A stretch of 64,000 bases of DNA from Flavobacteriaceae bacterium UBA6231 (GCA_002441545.1 DJWL01000012.1:1-64000), one strand, 5' to 3'. Positions 42,963 through 53,581 are shown, counted from the stretch's first letter. The notes: generated by a model not told the origin, from the sequence alone. Translations and numbers: made by a program.

Positions 42963-45506
42963 ATGGATGATCAATACAAAGTTGATGAGCTTCAAAAAAA
43001 GTTAGACTTACTTTTAAAAAAACAGGAAGTATTTTCAAAAGAAGTTGCCGACTTACAAAAAGAATTAAACCTATTTAAAACTTCTGAAAAGCACCAAACG
43101 GTTGAAAAAAAACCTGTTGTTGAAGAACCTACTTTTAAAGAAAAGACAGAGTCAATTACTGAAACTCATAAAGGTTTTTTTAGAGATACTTATCATCGTG
43201 GTTTAGGAGGCGTTTGTTCTGGCTTAGGAAATTATCTTGGCATTAACAGATATCTAGTTCGATTTCTATGGATATTAATTTCACTTTTCTTTGGAATTGG
43301 AATTTTTATATACTTAATTCTTTGGATTGCTGTGCCAAAAATCAAAAAAGAAGCTACAACTGAAAAACCTATTCGATCAATTTCAAATGAACCTGCAATA
43401 CAAGTTCAAAAGAACGTTTCTAATCAAAACTCAATAAAAATAAGTAATGAACTTGAAAAGTTTATTGGAGAAAACCTTATCAATAAAATTGGTATTGGTA
43501 TTTTAATTATTGGTGTTGCAATTGGAGCCAAATACTCTATTGAAAATAATTTGATAAGCCCACTAACAAGGATTATTCTTGGATATTTGGTAGGATTAGG
43601 TTTATTAGGTTTATCCATGAAACTAAAGCCTAAATATGAAAATTTTAGTGCTGTTTTAGTAAGTGGTGCTATGGCTATTCTATATTTTCTTACTTATGCT
43701 GCATACAGTTATTATGGATTAATTCCACAATTAATAACGTTTATCCTTATGTTTGTATTTACGGCTTTTACCGTTTTTGCAGCTTTACAATATAACAAAC
43801 AACTTATTGCACATATTGGTTTGGTTGGTGCTTATGCAGTGCCGTTTTTACTTAGTGACGGTTCTGGCAATGCAGTTGTTTTGTTTAGTTATATGGCAAT
43901 TATTAATATCGGCATTTTAGTACTGGCATTTTATAAATATTGGAAGCCGCTTAACTATGTTTCGTTTGCATTAACTTGGTTAATTTATTTGTCTTGGTTT
44001 AACATTAATTATAATGGCACAAATGACTTTGCAACTGCTCTTATTTTTTCCAGTGTCTTTTTTGTTATTTTTTATACAACATTTTTAGCTTACAAACTGA
44101 TTAAAAAAGAACCGTTTGAAACTTTAGATGTTATACTGTTATTAGTTAATTCTTTTATATTCTATGGTTTTGGATACTCAATTCTTGACAACCATGAAAC
44201 AGGTAGTCAATTACTGGGACTATTTACGCTTTGTAATGCCATTTTACATTTTATTGTAAGTGTTATTATATACAAGTTAAAATTGGCTGATAAGAACCTG
44301 TTCTATTTAGTTGTAGGGTTGGTTTTAGTGTTTATTACTATTACAATTCCTGTGCAGTTAAATGGTAACTGGGTTACTTTTTTATGGACTGCAGAAGCAG
44401 CTTTGCTGTTTTGGATAGGACGATCTAAGTCAATTTCCACATATGAATATATTTCTTACCCTTTAATGACTTTAGCTATTATAAGTTTATATGAAGATTG
44501 GAGCAATGGATATTTGAGTTATTGGACTATTAATGATTCTAATAAAATAATGCCACTTTTAAACATTTACTTTTTAACTACCTTATTAGTTGTTATCGCT
44601 TTTGGTTTTATATATGTTATAAACAAAAACAAGTCATATTTACTAGAAGAAAGTTCTAAAAAAGACACCCAAAAAACAATCTCTTTTGTAGTTCCTGTTA
44701 TTATTATAAGCACTATCTATATTGGTCTTTCCCTTGAAATAGATCAATATTTCCAAACACTTTATAATGAATCCAGATTAACTTTCAATGATGAAGAGTA
44801 TCATGAATATTACAATAATTATAGCCTATTAAAATTTAAAATTATATGGTTACTTATCTATTCCATGGTTTTTGTTTCAGTAATGTCTCTTTTCAATATT
44901 AAAAAATTGCAGAACAAAACATTTGGCTTTATTAATATAGTGCTAATTAGTATTGTTATGTTTTTCTTTTTAACTCTTGGTTTGTATGCTTTAAGTGAAT
45001 TAAGAGATAATTATCTGAGCCAAAACCTGTCTGAATATTATCATATTGAAACATGGCATATTGCTATTCGTTATGTTTCATATGTGTTTGTTGCCCTAAC
45101 ATTATTTGTTAGCTATAAATATGTTCTCGAGGAGTTTATGAAAATTACCAATAAAGTGACATTTAGCATTTCATTTTATTCTGTCATATTATGGATTGCA
45201 AGTAGTGAACTTGTTAATTTAATGGATCTATCTGGCTCAACGCAATCCTATAAATTAGGGTTAAGTATTCTTTGGGGCGTATATTCATTACTGCTAATTG
45301 CTTTAGGAATTTGGAAGCAAAGAAAGCATTTGCGTATTGCAGCCATTGTACTTTTTTCTGTCACATTAATAAAACTTTTCTTTTATGATATTTCTCATTT
45401 AGGAACCATCTCAAAAACCATTGTGTTTGTATCTTTAGGCATTCTTTTATTAATCATTTCATTTTTATATAATAAATTTAAAAGCAACATTTCTGATGAC
45501 ATTTAA
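42963..45506 (+). CDS. PspC-DUF2339 membrane protein
   Basis: The 847-residue protein has three parts. Residues 5-35 form a coiled coil (LQKKLDLLLKKQEVFSKEVA). A PspC domain follows at about 65-125 ('GGVCSGLGNYLGINRYLVRFLWILISLFFGIG' region). The remainder is DUF2339, with more than 20 hydrophobic helices from about residue 170 ('FIGENLINKIGIGILIIGVAIGAKYSIE'). The function of DUF2339 is unknown; PspC domains sit in envelope-stress proteins. It overlaps the DUF3999 gene by 11 bp, and the two families commonly occur together. Confidence 0.88.
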   Translation: MDDQYKVDELQKKLDLLLKKQEVFSKEVADLQKELNLFKTSEKHQTVEKKPVVEEPTFKEKTESITETHKGFFRDTYHRGLGGVCSGLGNYLGINRYLVRFLWILISLFFGIGIFIYLILWIAVPKIKKEATTEKPIRSISNEPAIQVQKNVSNQNSIKISNELEKFIGENLINKIGIGILIIGVAIGAKYSIENNLISPLTRIILGYLVGLGLLGLSMKLKPKYENFSAVLVSGAMAILYFLTYAAYSYYGLIPQLITFILMFVFTAFTVFAALQYNKQLIAHIGLVGAYAVPFLLSDGSGNAVVLFSYMAIINIGILVLAFYKYWKPLNYVSFALTWLIYLSWFNINYNGTNDFATALIFSSVFFVIFYTTFLAYKLIKKEPFETLDVILLLVNSFIFYGFGYSILDNHETGSQLLGLFTLCNAILHFIVSVIIYKLKLADKNLFYLVVGLVLVFITITIPVQLNGNWVTFLWTAEAALLFWIGRSKSISTYEYISYPLMTLAIISLYEDWSNGYLSYWTINDSNKIMPLLNIYFLTTLLVVIAFGFIYVINKNKSYLLEESSKKDTQKTISFVVPVIIISTIYIGLSLEIDQYFQTLYNESRLTFNDEEYHEYYNNYSLLKFKIIWLLIYSMVFVSVMSLFNIKKLQNKTFGFINIVLISIVMFFFLTLGLYALSELRDNYLSQNLSEYYHIETWHIAIRYVSYVFVALTLFVSYKYVLEEFMKITNKVTFSISFYSVILWIASSELVNLMDLSGSTQSYKLGLSILWGVYSLLLIALGIWKQRKHLRIAAIVLFSVTLIKLFFYDISHLGTISKTIVFVSLGILLLIISFLYNKFKSNISDDI

Positions 45507-46728
45507 GTCTAAAATTTTTACTTACCTTTTTCTTTTATCTTTTGTGTTTTCATTTGGACAAATGGAACAATACAACTATAAACGCGAGTTAAAAGGTGTA
45601 AAAGATTTATGGCATAAATTAGTATTGCCTAACGACATTTTTGAAAAAATTTCAACAGATTTGTCAGACGTAAGAGTTTTTGGGATTTCAGAAAAAAACG
45701 ATACCATTGAAGCTCCTTATCTATTAAATCTTAAAAGTGAAAAACGGATTAAAACGAATGTAAATTTCAAAATAATTAATACGTCTCATAATCAAAAAGG
45801 GTATTATTTCACGCTTGAAGTTCCTACCCAAGATGTTATAAATCAACTACAATTAGATTTTAAACAATTTAATTTTGATTGGATAATTTCTTTAGAAGGC
45901 AGCAATAATCAAAATGAATGGTTTACCATAGTTGATGATTACCGAATATTATCTATAAAAAATGCCGAGACTTTTTATGAATACAACAATATAACATTTC
46001 AAAATTCTAGTTATCGCTTTCTTAGAATTCTTGTGAAAAGTCTTGAAAAACCTGAGCTAAAATCTGTTAAAGCAAGTTACACCACCATTGAAAAAGGCGA
46101 GTTTTATGATTGCGAGATAAAAAGCTTGGTAATAGAAGATAAAGAGCAAGAAAAACGTTCTGATATTAATATAGAATTATCAAAACGAATACCTGTAAGC
46201 TATTTAAAAATTGATGTTGATGCGTCTTATGACTATTATCGCCCAATTATGATTAAATATGTTTCAGATAGTGTTAAAACACAAAACGGCTATGTATATA
46301 ATTATAGAACTTTAACAAATGGCACCTTAAATTCCATTGAAAATAATGTGTTTGTATTTGAAAATACAGTTGTAAAAAAGCTTAAAATTATTGTCAATAA
46401 TCAAGATAACGAACCCTTAAAAGTTAAAAATATTACTATAAAAGGAACTGTTTATAATTTAGATATTCGCTTTACCGAGCCTGCTAGATACTTTTTAACC
46501 TACGGAAATTCAAATGTTTATCGACCAAATTATGATGTTGAGCGTTTTGTTTCAAAAACACTTGATACCATTTCTAATTTAACATTAGGTGAAGAACAAG
46601 TAATTTATAAAAAGCCTACACCTAATAACGCTCCATTATTTCAAAATAAAATATGGTTATGGATAATTATTATATTATTAGTTGCAGTTCTTGGATGGTT
46701 TTCAATTAAAATGATGAAATCAAAATAA
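45496..46728 (+). CDS. DUF3999-family envelope protein
   Basis: The 410-residue protein has a signal peptide (about 1-21), a large extracytoplasmic beta-rich region with 'SDVRVFGISEKNDTIEAPYLL' and 'FDWIISLEGSNNQNEWFTIVDDYRI', and one C-terminal transmembrane helix (about 386-405, 'IWLWIIIILLVAVLGWF'). This is the DUF3999 plan. It overlaps the DUF2339 gene by 11 bp, which implies translational coupling and a common membrane complex. Its stop lies 1 bp from the stop of the convergent TetR gene. Confidence 0.83.
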   Translation: MTFKSKIFTYLFLLSFVFSFGQMEQYNYKRELKGVKDLWHKLVLPNDIFEKISTDLSDVRVFGISEKNDTIEAPYLLNLKSEKRIKTNVNFKIINTSHNQKGYYFTLEVPTQDVINQLQLDFKQFNFDWIISLEGSNNQNEWFTIVDDYRILSIKNAETFYEYNNITFQNSSYRFLRILVKSLEKPELKSVKASYTTIEKGEFYDCEIKSLVIEDKEQEKRSDINIELSKRIPVSYLKIDVDASYDYYRPIMIKYVSDSVKTQNGYVYNYRTLTNGTLNSIENNVFVFENTVVKKLKIIVNNQDNEPLKVKNITIKGTVYNLDIRFTEPARYFLTYGNSNVYRPNYDVERFVSKTLDTISNLTLGEEQVIYKKPTPNNAPLFQNKIWLWIIIILLVAVLGWFSIKMMKSK

Positions 46729-46729
46729 A

Positions 46730-47320
46730 TTATTCAAAATAAGAATTTGTGTAATTTGTATTTGAAATCCCTTTCAAATTATAAATTATCAAATGTTCTA
46801 ACAATTCTTTGTTAGAATATACATCAAAAAGGTTGTCTATTTTATAAACTACATTATCTATTCTCAAAAAATATAATTCGCAAACCAGTTTTAAATTAAC
46901 ATGTTCGTTAATTAATTTTTTTTGTTGTGCTTCTTCCAATAAATCATATACTTTTCCAAAAACAATTTCATGTCTAAATGCTTCAAACACTTCATCTGCT
47001 TTCGGATAATATTTCTTCAATCCAAATGTAAATGAAGGTTTAAAACATTTAAAATAATCAAAACCTATCTTATAAATTTCTATGACTTTAACAATAGGGT
47101 CTGAATGCTGAAGCAACGTTAAATCTATTTGATTTTTGATTTTTTTAATTAAAAACTCTAAGCTTTCCGATACTAAATCCTCTTTGTTTTTAAAATAATT
47201 GTAAATCGTTTTTTTAGACATTCCTAGCTCGCTAGCAAGTTCATCCATAGTAAAGCTTTTACTTCCAAACTTTGTAAAGTTGGCTATTGAACATTCTAAA
47301 AGTTCCGATTTACTAGTCAT
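46730..47320 (-). CDS. TetR-family regulator at the end of the efflux operon
   Basis: The 196-residue protein has an N-terminal TetR helix-turn-helix ('FTMDELASELGMSKKTIYNYFKNKEDLV', about 22-50) and a helical ligand domain. It starts 15 bp after the outer-membrane factor gene and is most likely cotranscribed with the efflux genes. The operon would then carry two regulators, this one and a MarR/GbsR-type protein at the head. Confidence 0.9.
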   Translation of the reverse strand: MTSKSELLECSIANFTKFGSKSFTMDELASELGMSKKTIYNYFKNKEDLVSESLEFLIKKIKNQIDLTLLQHSDPIVKVIEIYKIGFDYFKCFKPSFTFGLKKYYPKADEVFEAFRHEIVFGKVYDLLEEAQQKKLINEHVNLKLVCELYFLRIDNVVYKIDNLFDVYSNKELLEHLIIYNLKGISNTNYTNSYFE

Positions 47321-47335
47321 TTTTTAGTTTACATC

Positions 47336-48763
47336 TTATTTCCAACCACCACCAAGAGCCTCATAAAGATTAACAACAGAAAGTAATTGTTGTAGTTTGC
47401 TATCTATTACATTTAATTCTGCATTTAGGGCGCTTTGCCTTGCCGTTAATAAATCTAGATAGTTAGCATATCCATTTTTTAATAATTCTTCTGAATTGTT
47501 TTCTGCATTGCGTAACGCTTCTACTTCGTTTTGTCTGAATACAAATTTTTTCGTTTCGGCATTATAAGCAAACAAAGCATTTGACACCTCATTACCTGCA
47601 ATTAAAAGAGATTGTTTAAAGTTTAATAAGGCCAGTTCTTGTTGTGCCTTGGCCACTTCATATTGGGTTTTTATTTTCCTTTGGTTAAAGATAGGTTGCG
47701 ATAATCCGCCAATTAAATTTGCAAAAAGTGAATTTGAATTAAATAAGTTATCAAATTCTAAGCTTTGAAAACCTCCTGATGCAGTTAATGTTAATGATGG
47801 ATAAAAGCTACTGCGTGCTACATTTGTTAATTCAAAAGATTGAATTAAACCGTACTCGGCAGCCATAACATCTGGCCTGTTACTTAATAAAGTAGCAGGA
47901 ACTCCTAGTTTTAAATCTGATTCAATTATTTGACTGTTTATAGTACTTCTTTCAAAATGTTGAGGAGCTTTTCCAAGCAAAATGCTCAACGCATTTTCGG
48001 TTTTAAAAATAGAGGTTTCTAAATCTACTTGTAAAGCCTTTGCGTTATTATATTGTGCAATATTTTGGTCTACTGCAACTTGCGTTACTTGTCCAGCATC
48101 TTTTAATGCTTTAATAGTTTCTACACTATTTTCACGCGTTACAATAGTCTGTTTTGTAATTGCTAATTGAGCATCTAATGCTAAAAGTTGATAATACGTT
48201 GAGGCAATACTAGAAATTAATTGTGTTTTTACAGCCTTATGCGCAGCTACCCTTTGCAAGTAGCTTGCTTGATAAGCACGTTTGTTGCTTCGTATTTTTC
48301 CCCATATATCGGCTTCCCATGATAAGGCACCAGATAATTCAAATTGATCAATATGGTCGTCTCCTAAGCTACTTAGTATCGCTCCTTGTTGTCCGTTTTT
48401 TGATAAATAAGACCGTGATGCAGATGCATTTCCATTCAATGTTGGAAAATAGCCTGATTTACCTTGTTTTAAATAAGCTTCAGCCGACAAAATTTGTTGG
48501 ATTGCAATACGAATATCAATATTATTTTGAAGACCTTCCTCAATATATTGATTCAAATAATTATCTGTAAATAACGCTTTCCACGATACATCTGCCATTG
48601 ATAAACTATCCATTGGAAGGTTATCAGTTCTATATAAATTTTGTGTTTCCTCTAACTTTGGCGTCGTATAATCTTTAGCAACAAAACAACTTTGAAGTGT
48701 TAAAGAAACGATTATTAAAAGAATTGCTTTTCCTAAAAATTTATTTTTTATAATTGATTTCAT
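47336..48763 (-). CDS. Outer-membrane efflux lipoprotein (NodT/OprM family)
   Basis: The 475-residue protein has a lipoprotein signal (lipobox LQSC, C26) and the twin OEP repeats of TolC-like channels ('LNQYIEEGLQNNIDIRIAIQQILSAEAYL', 'LLSNRPDVMAAEYGLIQSFE'). The GALSWEADIWGKIRSNKRAY motif is typical for the NodT branch. It forms the outer-membrane exit of a tripartite pump. It follows the RND gene by 5 bp. Confidence 0.95.
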   Translation of the reverse strand: MKSIIKNKFLGKAILLIIVSLTLQSCFVAKDYTTPKLEETQNLYRTDNLPMDSLSMADVSWKALFTDNYLNQYIEEGLQNNIDIRIAIQQILSAEAYLKQGKSGYFPTLNGNASASRSYLSKNGQQGAILSSLGDDHIDQFELSGALSWEADIWGKIRSNKRAYQASYLQRVAAHKAVKTQLISSIASTYYQLLALDAQLAITKQTIVTRENSVETIKALKDAGQVTQVAVDQNIAQYNNAKALQVDLETSIFKTENALSILLGKAPQHFERSTINSQIIESDLKLGVPATLLSNRPDVMAAEYGLIQSFELTNVARSSFYPSLTLTASGGFQSLEFDNLFNSNSLFANLIGGLSQPIFNQRKIKTQYEVAKAQQELALLNFKQSLLIAGNEVSNALFAYNAETKKFVFRQNEVEALRNAENNSEELLKNGYANYLDLLTARQSALNAELNVIDSKLQQLLSVVNLYEALGGGWK

Positions 48764-48768
48764 AATAA

Positions 48769-51700
48769 TTATTCTTCAATAGTTTTGATTGCTGGTTTAC
48801 TAGAAATTTTTTCTTGTAACCACTGAAATAAAATGAATAAAATAGGAATTACAAACACTCCCAAAACGGTTCCTATAAGCATACCGCCAGCGGCACCAGT
48901 ACCAATAGATCTATTCCCTTCTGCACCAATACCTTTTGCCAACACCAAAGGCATTAGTCCTAAAATAAAAGCAAACGATGTCATTAAAATAGGGCGCAAA
49001 CGTGTTTTAGCTCCATGAATAGCAGAATTTAATATACTCTCTCCCTGTCTGCGTTTTTGAAGTGCAAATTCTACAATCAAAATAGCATTTTTAGCAAGCA
49101 GTCCAATAAGCATAATTAATGCTATTTGAAAATAAATATTGTTTTCCAGTCCTAAAAATTTCGTGCTTATATAGGCTCCAAAAACTCCAAGCGGTATGGA
49201 AAATACAACGGCGAATGGCAAAATGTAACTCTCATATTGTGCGCACAGTAAAAAGTAAACAAACAGAATACTTAAAATGAAAATAAAGGTGGTTTGACTA
49301 CCTGAATTTATCTCTTCACGTGTTAAACCAGAATAAGCAATCGTATAATTACTTGGCAATTTTGCAACTTCTTCTTCAATCACTCTAATAGCATCTCCTG
49401 TACTGAATCCAGTATTTGTAGCACCAGTAATACTTGTTGAATTGAATAAATTAAAACGTGTTACAGACTGTGGGCCATAAATCCTTTTTAAAGTCACAAA
49501 CTGAGTAATTGGTGTCATCTCTCCATTATCTGTTCTAACATACATACTATTTAAAGCATCAACATCTGCCCTGTCTTCTGGTAACGATTGAATATAGACA
49601 CGAAACTGTTTTCCAAACCTTGAAAAATCTGAAGCATAAACACCGCCTATATATCCTTGTAATGTTGAAAATATACTACTAATCGGAACACCTTTTTCTT
49701 TTGCTAAAGGCACATTCACTTCCATTTCATACTGCGGATATTTAGTATTGAAAGAAGATTGAGCATACTTAATTTCAGGATGCTGCATTAAAGCCCCAAT
49801 AAATTCTTGATTGACTTTGTCTAACTCAGTAAAATCCCCCCCAAAACGATCTAATAAATTAACTTCAAAACCAGCAGAATTACCAAACCCTCGAATACTT
49901 GGTGGTGCAAAGAAAATAATATTGCCATCTGGAATTGTTGAAGCAATACCAAATAATTTTCCTGTAACTGCTTCAGTAGAAAGTGATGGATCTTCGCGTT
50001 CTTTCCAATCTTTAAGTTTTATAACTCCAAACCCATAATTGCTTCCAGAACCACTTATTAAACTTCTTCCTCTAATAAAAGAAACACCTTCAACCCCGGG
50101 TAGATTATGCGCTTTTTCATATAATTGATTTACTACCTCAGCAGTCCTATCTAAAGACGCGCCTGCGGGTAACTCAACGTTTGCAAATATAATTCCTCTG
50201 TCTTCATTTGGCACAAATCCTGTAGGTGTCGTTTTTGATGCCCAAAAAAGTCCGACTACCGCTATAATTAATAAAAGAATTGTAATCCATTTTTGTTTGT
50301 ATAGAAATTGAATTGACTTTCCATATTTTTCGATGGTCGCATTAAATCCGTGATTAAAAAGTGCGTGAAATCTATGGATTGGGTTTTTGCTCTTTAACTC
50401 CTCTTCTTCACTATGGAATTTTAAAAACAAAGCACATAAAGCAGGACTTAAGGTTAATGCGTTTACAGCAGAAATAAGAATGGCTATCATTAAAGTTACC
50501 CCAAATTGCTTGTAAAATACCCCCGTTGGTCCCTCAACAAAGGTAACAGGAATGAACACAGCTGCCATTACCAGCGTAATAGACACAATAGCTCCTGCTA
50601 TTTCATGCATGGCGGTTAATGTTGCTTTTTTAGCATTCTTCTCACCATGGTCCAATTTAGCATGAACCGCCTCAACCACCACAATAGCATCATCAACTAC
50701 AATTCCAATAGCTAAAACAACAGCAAATAAAGTTAGTAAATTGATTGAATACCCTAATAAATTCAAAAAGAAAAAAGTTCCAATAATAGACACAGGAACT
50801 GCTATGGCAGGAATTAATGTAGACCGTAAATCTTGTAAAAAGATAAACACCACAATAAACACTAATAAGAATGCTTCTAACAACGTGGTTACTACTTTAT
50901 CAATGGAAGCTGTTAAAAATAAACTGGTATCATACGGAATAAAAATATGTATCCCTTCTGGCAAGTCTTTTTCAACGCTTTCTAAAGTAGTTTTAATATT
51001 TTCAATGATTTCTTCAGCATTAGAACCTTTTGTTTGAAAAATCCCCATAAAAACAGCTGGATGCCCTAAACTAACTGCACTAGAACCAAATGATTGCGCA
51101 TCTAACTCAATATCGGCAATGTCATTTAAACGTAAAAACTCTCCATTCCCTAATGCTTTTACAATAATATTGGCATATTGCTTTTCATCTTTAAATCGAC
51201 CACTATATTTTAACACATAAGAAAATGCTTCTCCATTATTTTCACCCAAAGATCCTGCTGCTGCTTCCAAGTTTTGTTCTTTTAAAACAGCTGTAATGTC
51301 TGAAGGTATTAAATTGTATGCGGCTAGTTTTTCAGGTTTCAACCAAATTCGCATGGCATAATCTTGTTGTGAAAACACACCAACTTCACCTATTCCTTTA
51401 ATTCTTTGGAGTTTAGGTGTTACGTTAATTTTTAGATAATTTTGAATAAAAGTCGCATCATAGTCTTCATTTTCAGAATATATGGACAAGAACATCAAAG
51501 CACTTGTTTGTTGCTTTTGAGTGGTAACACCCGTTTGTTTTACCTCTTGAGGCAACAATGGATTAGCCCTTGATACACGATTTTGAACATTTACAGCAGC
51601 CACATCGGCATCTACATTTTGATCAAAATATACGGTAATATCTGCTGTTCCGTTATTTGAGGCTGTTGATGTTATGTAGGTCATTCCCTCTACACCATTA

Positions 51701-51906
51701 ATTTGCTCTTCTATAGGAATAATAACACTTTCCAATACCGTTTCTGCATTAGCTCCTGGGTAGCTTGCGGTTACCTTAATGGTTGGTGGCGCAATATCTG
51801 GATATTGTTCTATAGGTAAGCTTTTGATACTTATAAATCCTAGCAAAACTATAATGATAGAAATAACTGTAGAGAGTACAGGTCTTTCAATAAATGTCTT
51901 TAGCAT
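48769..51906 (-). CDS. RND multidrug efflux transporter (HAE1/AcrB family)
   Basis: The 1045-residue inner-membrane pump has 12 transmembrane helices and two large periplasmic loops. TM4 carries the proton-relay 'GIVVDDAIVVVEAV', and the N-terminus reads 'FIERPVLSTVISIIIVLLGFISIKSLPIEQYPDIAPP'. HAE1 members export hydrophobic and amphiphilic drugs, bile salts or detergents with H+ antiport. Its genes lie between those for the fusion protein (12-bp gap) and the outer-membrane factor (5-bp gap). Confidence 0.97.
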   Translation of the reverse strand: MLKTFIERPVLSTVISIIIVLLGFISIKSLPIEQYPDIAPPTIKVTASYPGANAETVLESVIIPIEEQINGVEGMTYITSTASNNGTADITVYFDQNVDADVAAVNVQNRVSRANPLLPQEVKQTGVTTQKQQTSALMFLSIYSENEDYDATFIQNYLKINVTPKLQRIKGIGEVGVFSQQDYAMRIWLKPEKLAAYNLIPSDITAVLKEQNLEAAAGSLGENNGEAFSYVLKYSGRFKDEKQYANIIVKALGNGEFLRLNDIADIELDAQSFGSSAVSLGHPAVFMGIFQTKGSNAEEIIENIKTTLESVEKDLPEGIHIFIPYDTSLFLTASIDKVVTTLLEAFLLVFIVVFIFLQDLRSTLIPAIAVPVSIIGTFFFLNLLGYSINLLTLFAVVLAIGIVVDDAIVVVEAVHAKLDHGEKNAKKATLTAMHEIAGAIVSITLVMAAVFIPVTFVEGPTGVFYKQFGVTLMIAILISAVNALTLSPALCALFLKFHSEEEELKSKNPIHRFHALFNHGFNATIEKYGKSIQFLYKQKWITILLLIIAVVGLFWASKTTPTGFVPNEDRGIIFANVELPAGASLDRTAEVVNQLYEKAHNLPGVEGVSFIRGRSLISGSGSNYGFGVIKLKDWKEREDPSLSTEAVTGKLFGIASTIPDGNIIFFAPPSIRGFGNSAGFEVNLLDRFGGDFTELDKVNQEFIGALMQHPEIKYAQSSFNTKYPQYEMEVNVPLAKEKGVPISSIFSTLQGYIGGVYASDFSRFGKQFRVYIQSLPEDRADVDALNSMYVRTDNGEMTPITQFVTLKRIYGPQSVTRFNLFNSTSITGATNTGFSTGDAIRVIEEEVAKLPSNYTIAYSGLTREEINSGSQTTFIFILSILFVYFLLCAQYESYILPFAVVFSIPLGVFGAYISTKFLGLENNIYFQIALIMLIGLLAKNAILIVEFALQKRRQGESILNSAIHGAKTRLRPILMTSFAFILGLMPLVLAKGIGAEGNRSIGTGAAGGMLIGTVLGVFVIPILFILFQWLQEKISSKPAIKTIEE

Positions 51907-51918
51907 AATGATAAATTT

Positions 51919-53052
51919 CTAGTTTTTAAACAATGTTTTAATAGGCTTAACAATACTATCAAAAGGAACTTCCTGTGGTGTAATTGGCATATCATTTCTT
52001 AGCTTTCCGACCCCTGAAACCACAATTTTATCGCCTTCTATAACACCAGACTCTACAACATATAAGTTCTCAATACTTGCTTTAATTTTGACTATTGAGG
52101 CTGAAACCGTATTGTTTTCTCCAACTTTAAATGCCATAATATTGCCTTGTTGCTCATAGGTAGCTTCTTGCGGTATTACTATGGCATCTTTGTAAATAGT
52201 TGGGATTTTAATTTTTCCACTATTCCCATTAGTAAGTAACTGATTTGGGTTATTAAAAACCGCTCTAAAACTAACGGTTCCGGTGTTTTGATTTATTTGC
52301 CCTGAACTTGTTTCAATTTTTCCTTTCTCTGAATACACATCTCCGTTTGCAAGTATCAAATTAACTTCGGGAAAATTAGAAATCTTTTCTTCTAAATTAT
52401 TCCCTTTACTGTTTTGTAAAAAATCTAAATAACCCACTTCATTCATGGTGAAAAATGCATACACCTGCTTAATATCGCTAACGGTTGTTAATGGGGTCTT
52501 ATCATTTGGACTTATTAATGACCCTTCTCTAAAATTAATAGCTCCTACATAGCCATCAACAGGGCTTTTTACTGTTGCATAACCAATATTAGCCACAATA
52601 CTGCTGTAATTTGCTTTGGCCTGAACTAAATTTGCTTTAGCCGTTTCTAACTGCACAGGACTAATTATGTTTTTTTCTACTAAAGGAATTAATTTATCAA
52701 CCTCAACTTGTGCCACATTTATTCGGGCCTTAGCTGCACCTGCATCTTGACTTAATGCCTGTGTTTCCAATTTGAATAAAATTTCTCCTTTTTTTACTTT
52801 TTGACCTTCGTCAACTAGTACTTTTTGAATATATCCTGTTACTTTTGGTCTTACATCACTATTTACAATACCCTCAATATTAGTTGGGTACTGTTGAAAA
52901 CCAGTTACTGTTTTATGGTTAATTTTCGATACAGAAAATGAAGCTGGTGGTCTTTGAGGAGCTTGTCCACTATCTTGCTTATTACCACAACTTGATAATA
53001 ACCCTGTTATAAAACATATTGTTATTATTGATTTTAGATTGATTCTTCTCAT
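51919..53052 (-). CDS. Periplasmic membrane fusion protein of the RND pump (AcrA-like)
   Basis: The 377-residue protein has a lipoprotein signal (lipobox LSSC, C22), a split lipoyl domain ('VRPKVTGYIQKVLVDEGQKVKKGEILFKLE' and 'YATVKSPVDGYVG'), an alpha-hairpin, and beta-barrel and proximal domains ('AIVIPQEATYEQQGNIMAFKV'). It bridges pump and channel. It follows the MarR/GbsR gene by 13 bp. Confidence 0.95.
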   Translation of the reverse strand: MRRINLKSIITICFITGLLSSCGNKQDSGQAPQRPPASFSVSKINHKTVTGFQQYPTNIEGIVNSDVRPKVTGYIQKVLVDEGQKVKKGEILFKLETQALSQDAGAAKARINVAQVEVDKLIPLVEKNIISPVQLETAKANLVQAKANYSSIVANIGYATVKSPVDGYVGAINFREGSLISPNDKTPLTTVSDIKQVYAFFTMNEVGYLDFLQNSKGNNLEEKISNFPEVNLILANGDVYSEKGKIETSSGQINQNTGTVSFRAVFNNPNQLLTNGNSGKIKIPTIYKDAIVIPQEATYEQQGNIMAFKVGENNTVSASIVKIKASIENLYVVESGVIEGDKIVVSGVGKLRNDMPITPQEVPFDSIVKPIKTLFKN

Positions 53053-53065
53053 TATTAAAGGATTA

Positions 53066-53563
53066 TTATTGGTTTACGTTATTCGTTATTTTTGTTCTAA
53101 GCTCTAAAATTGATTTTGTGGCTTCGTCTAAAAACTTGATATAATTATCATGAAATGTTAAATCAAATTTTGAGTCTACATCCAAAATAGTCATGTTCTT
53201 ATTTTCTTTATATTCTTTAATCTCTAAATGCAATTCTTTTTGAGTTGTCCAACTTTCAATCATAGCATTAATACCTTGAACAATAGAGCTGTGGTTAACT
53301 ACAAAATATTTTTTTCGGTCTCCTAGCTTAGTAAAATATTCTATTTTCTTTAAATCTTGAAGATGATTTAAATGTGTTGATATGGTACTTTTACTGGCAC
53401 AAAGTTTTGTTACTAAATCTTCAAAGGTGGTTCCAGCTTTACCTGTTAATATAATATATGATAAAATACGCGCTTCAATAGGAGCGAGTTGGTCTTTGTT
53501 TTCTATTAAAATTCCTAATTTTTCAACTAAAGCATGCTTTTGTTTACACAATTCGTCATTCAT
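53066..53563 (-). CDS. GbsR/MarR-type regulator heading the efflux operon
   Basis: The protein of 165 residues, from the ATG at 53563, has a winged helix ('APIEARILSYIILTGKAGTTFEDLVTKLCASKSTISTHLNHL', then 'KLGDRKKYFV' for the wing) and a C-terminal helical dimer part. An upstream in-frame TTG lies inside the -7 box, so it cannot be the start. Such GbsR-type proteins often head RND operons in Bacteroidota. An inverted repeat upstream of the -7 box suggests autorepression. Confidence 0.9.
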   Translation of the reverse strand: MNDELCKQKHALVEKLGILIENKDQLAPIEARILSYIILTGKAGTTFEDLVTKLCASKSTISTHLNHLQDLKKIEYFTKLGDRKKYFVVNHSSIVQGINAMIESWTTQKELHLEIKEYKENKNMTILDVDSKFDLTFHDNYIKFLDEATKSILELRTKITNNVNQ

Positions 53564-53581
53564 AACTAAGATATTTGAATG

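Noticed and set aside
48223..48570. Plus-strand frame of 115 codons inside the outer-membrane factor gene
   Set aside because: Antisense shadow of a clear NodT/OprM gene; its sequence resembles no family.
50741..51037. Plus-strand frame of 98 codons inside the RND pump gene
   Set aside because: Antisense shadow; the pump frame has full family landmarks across it.
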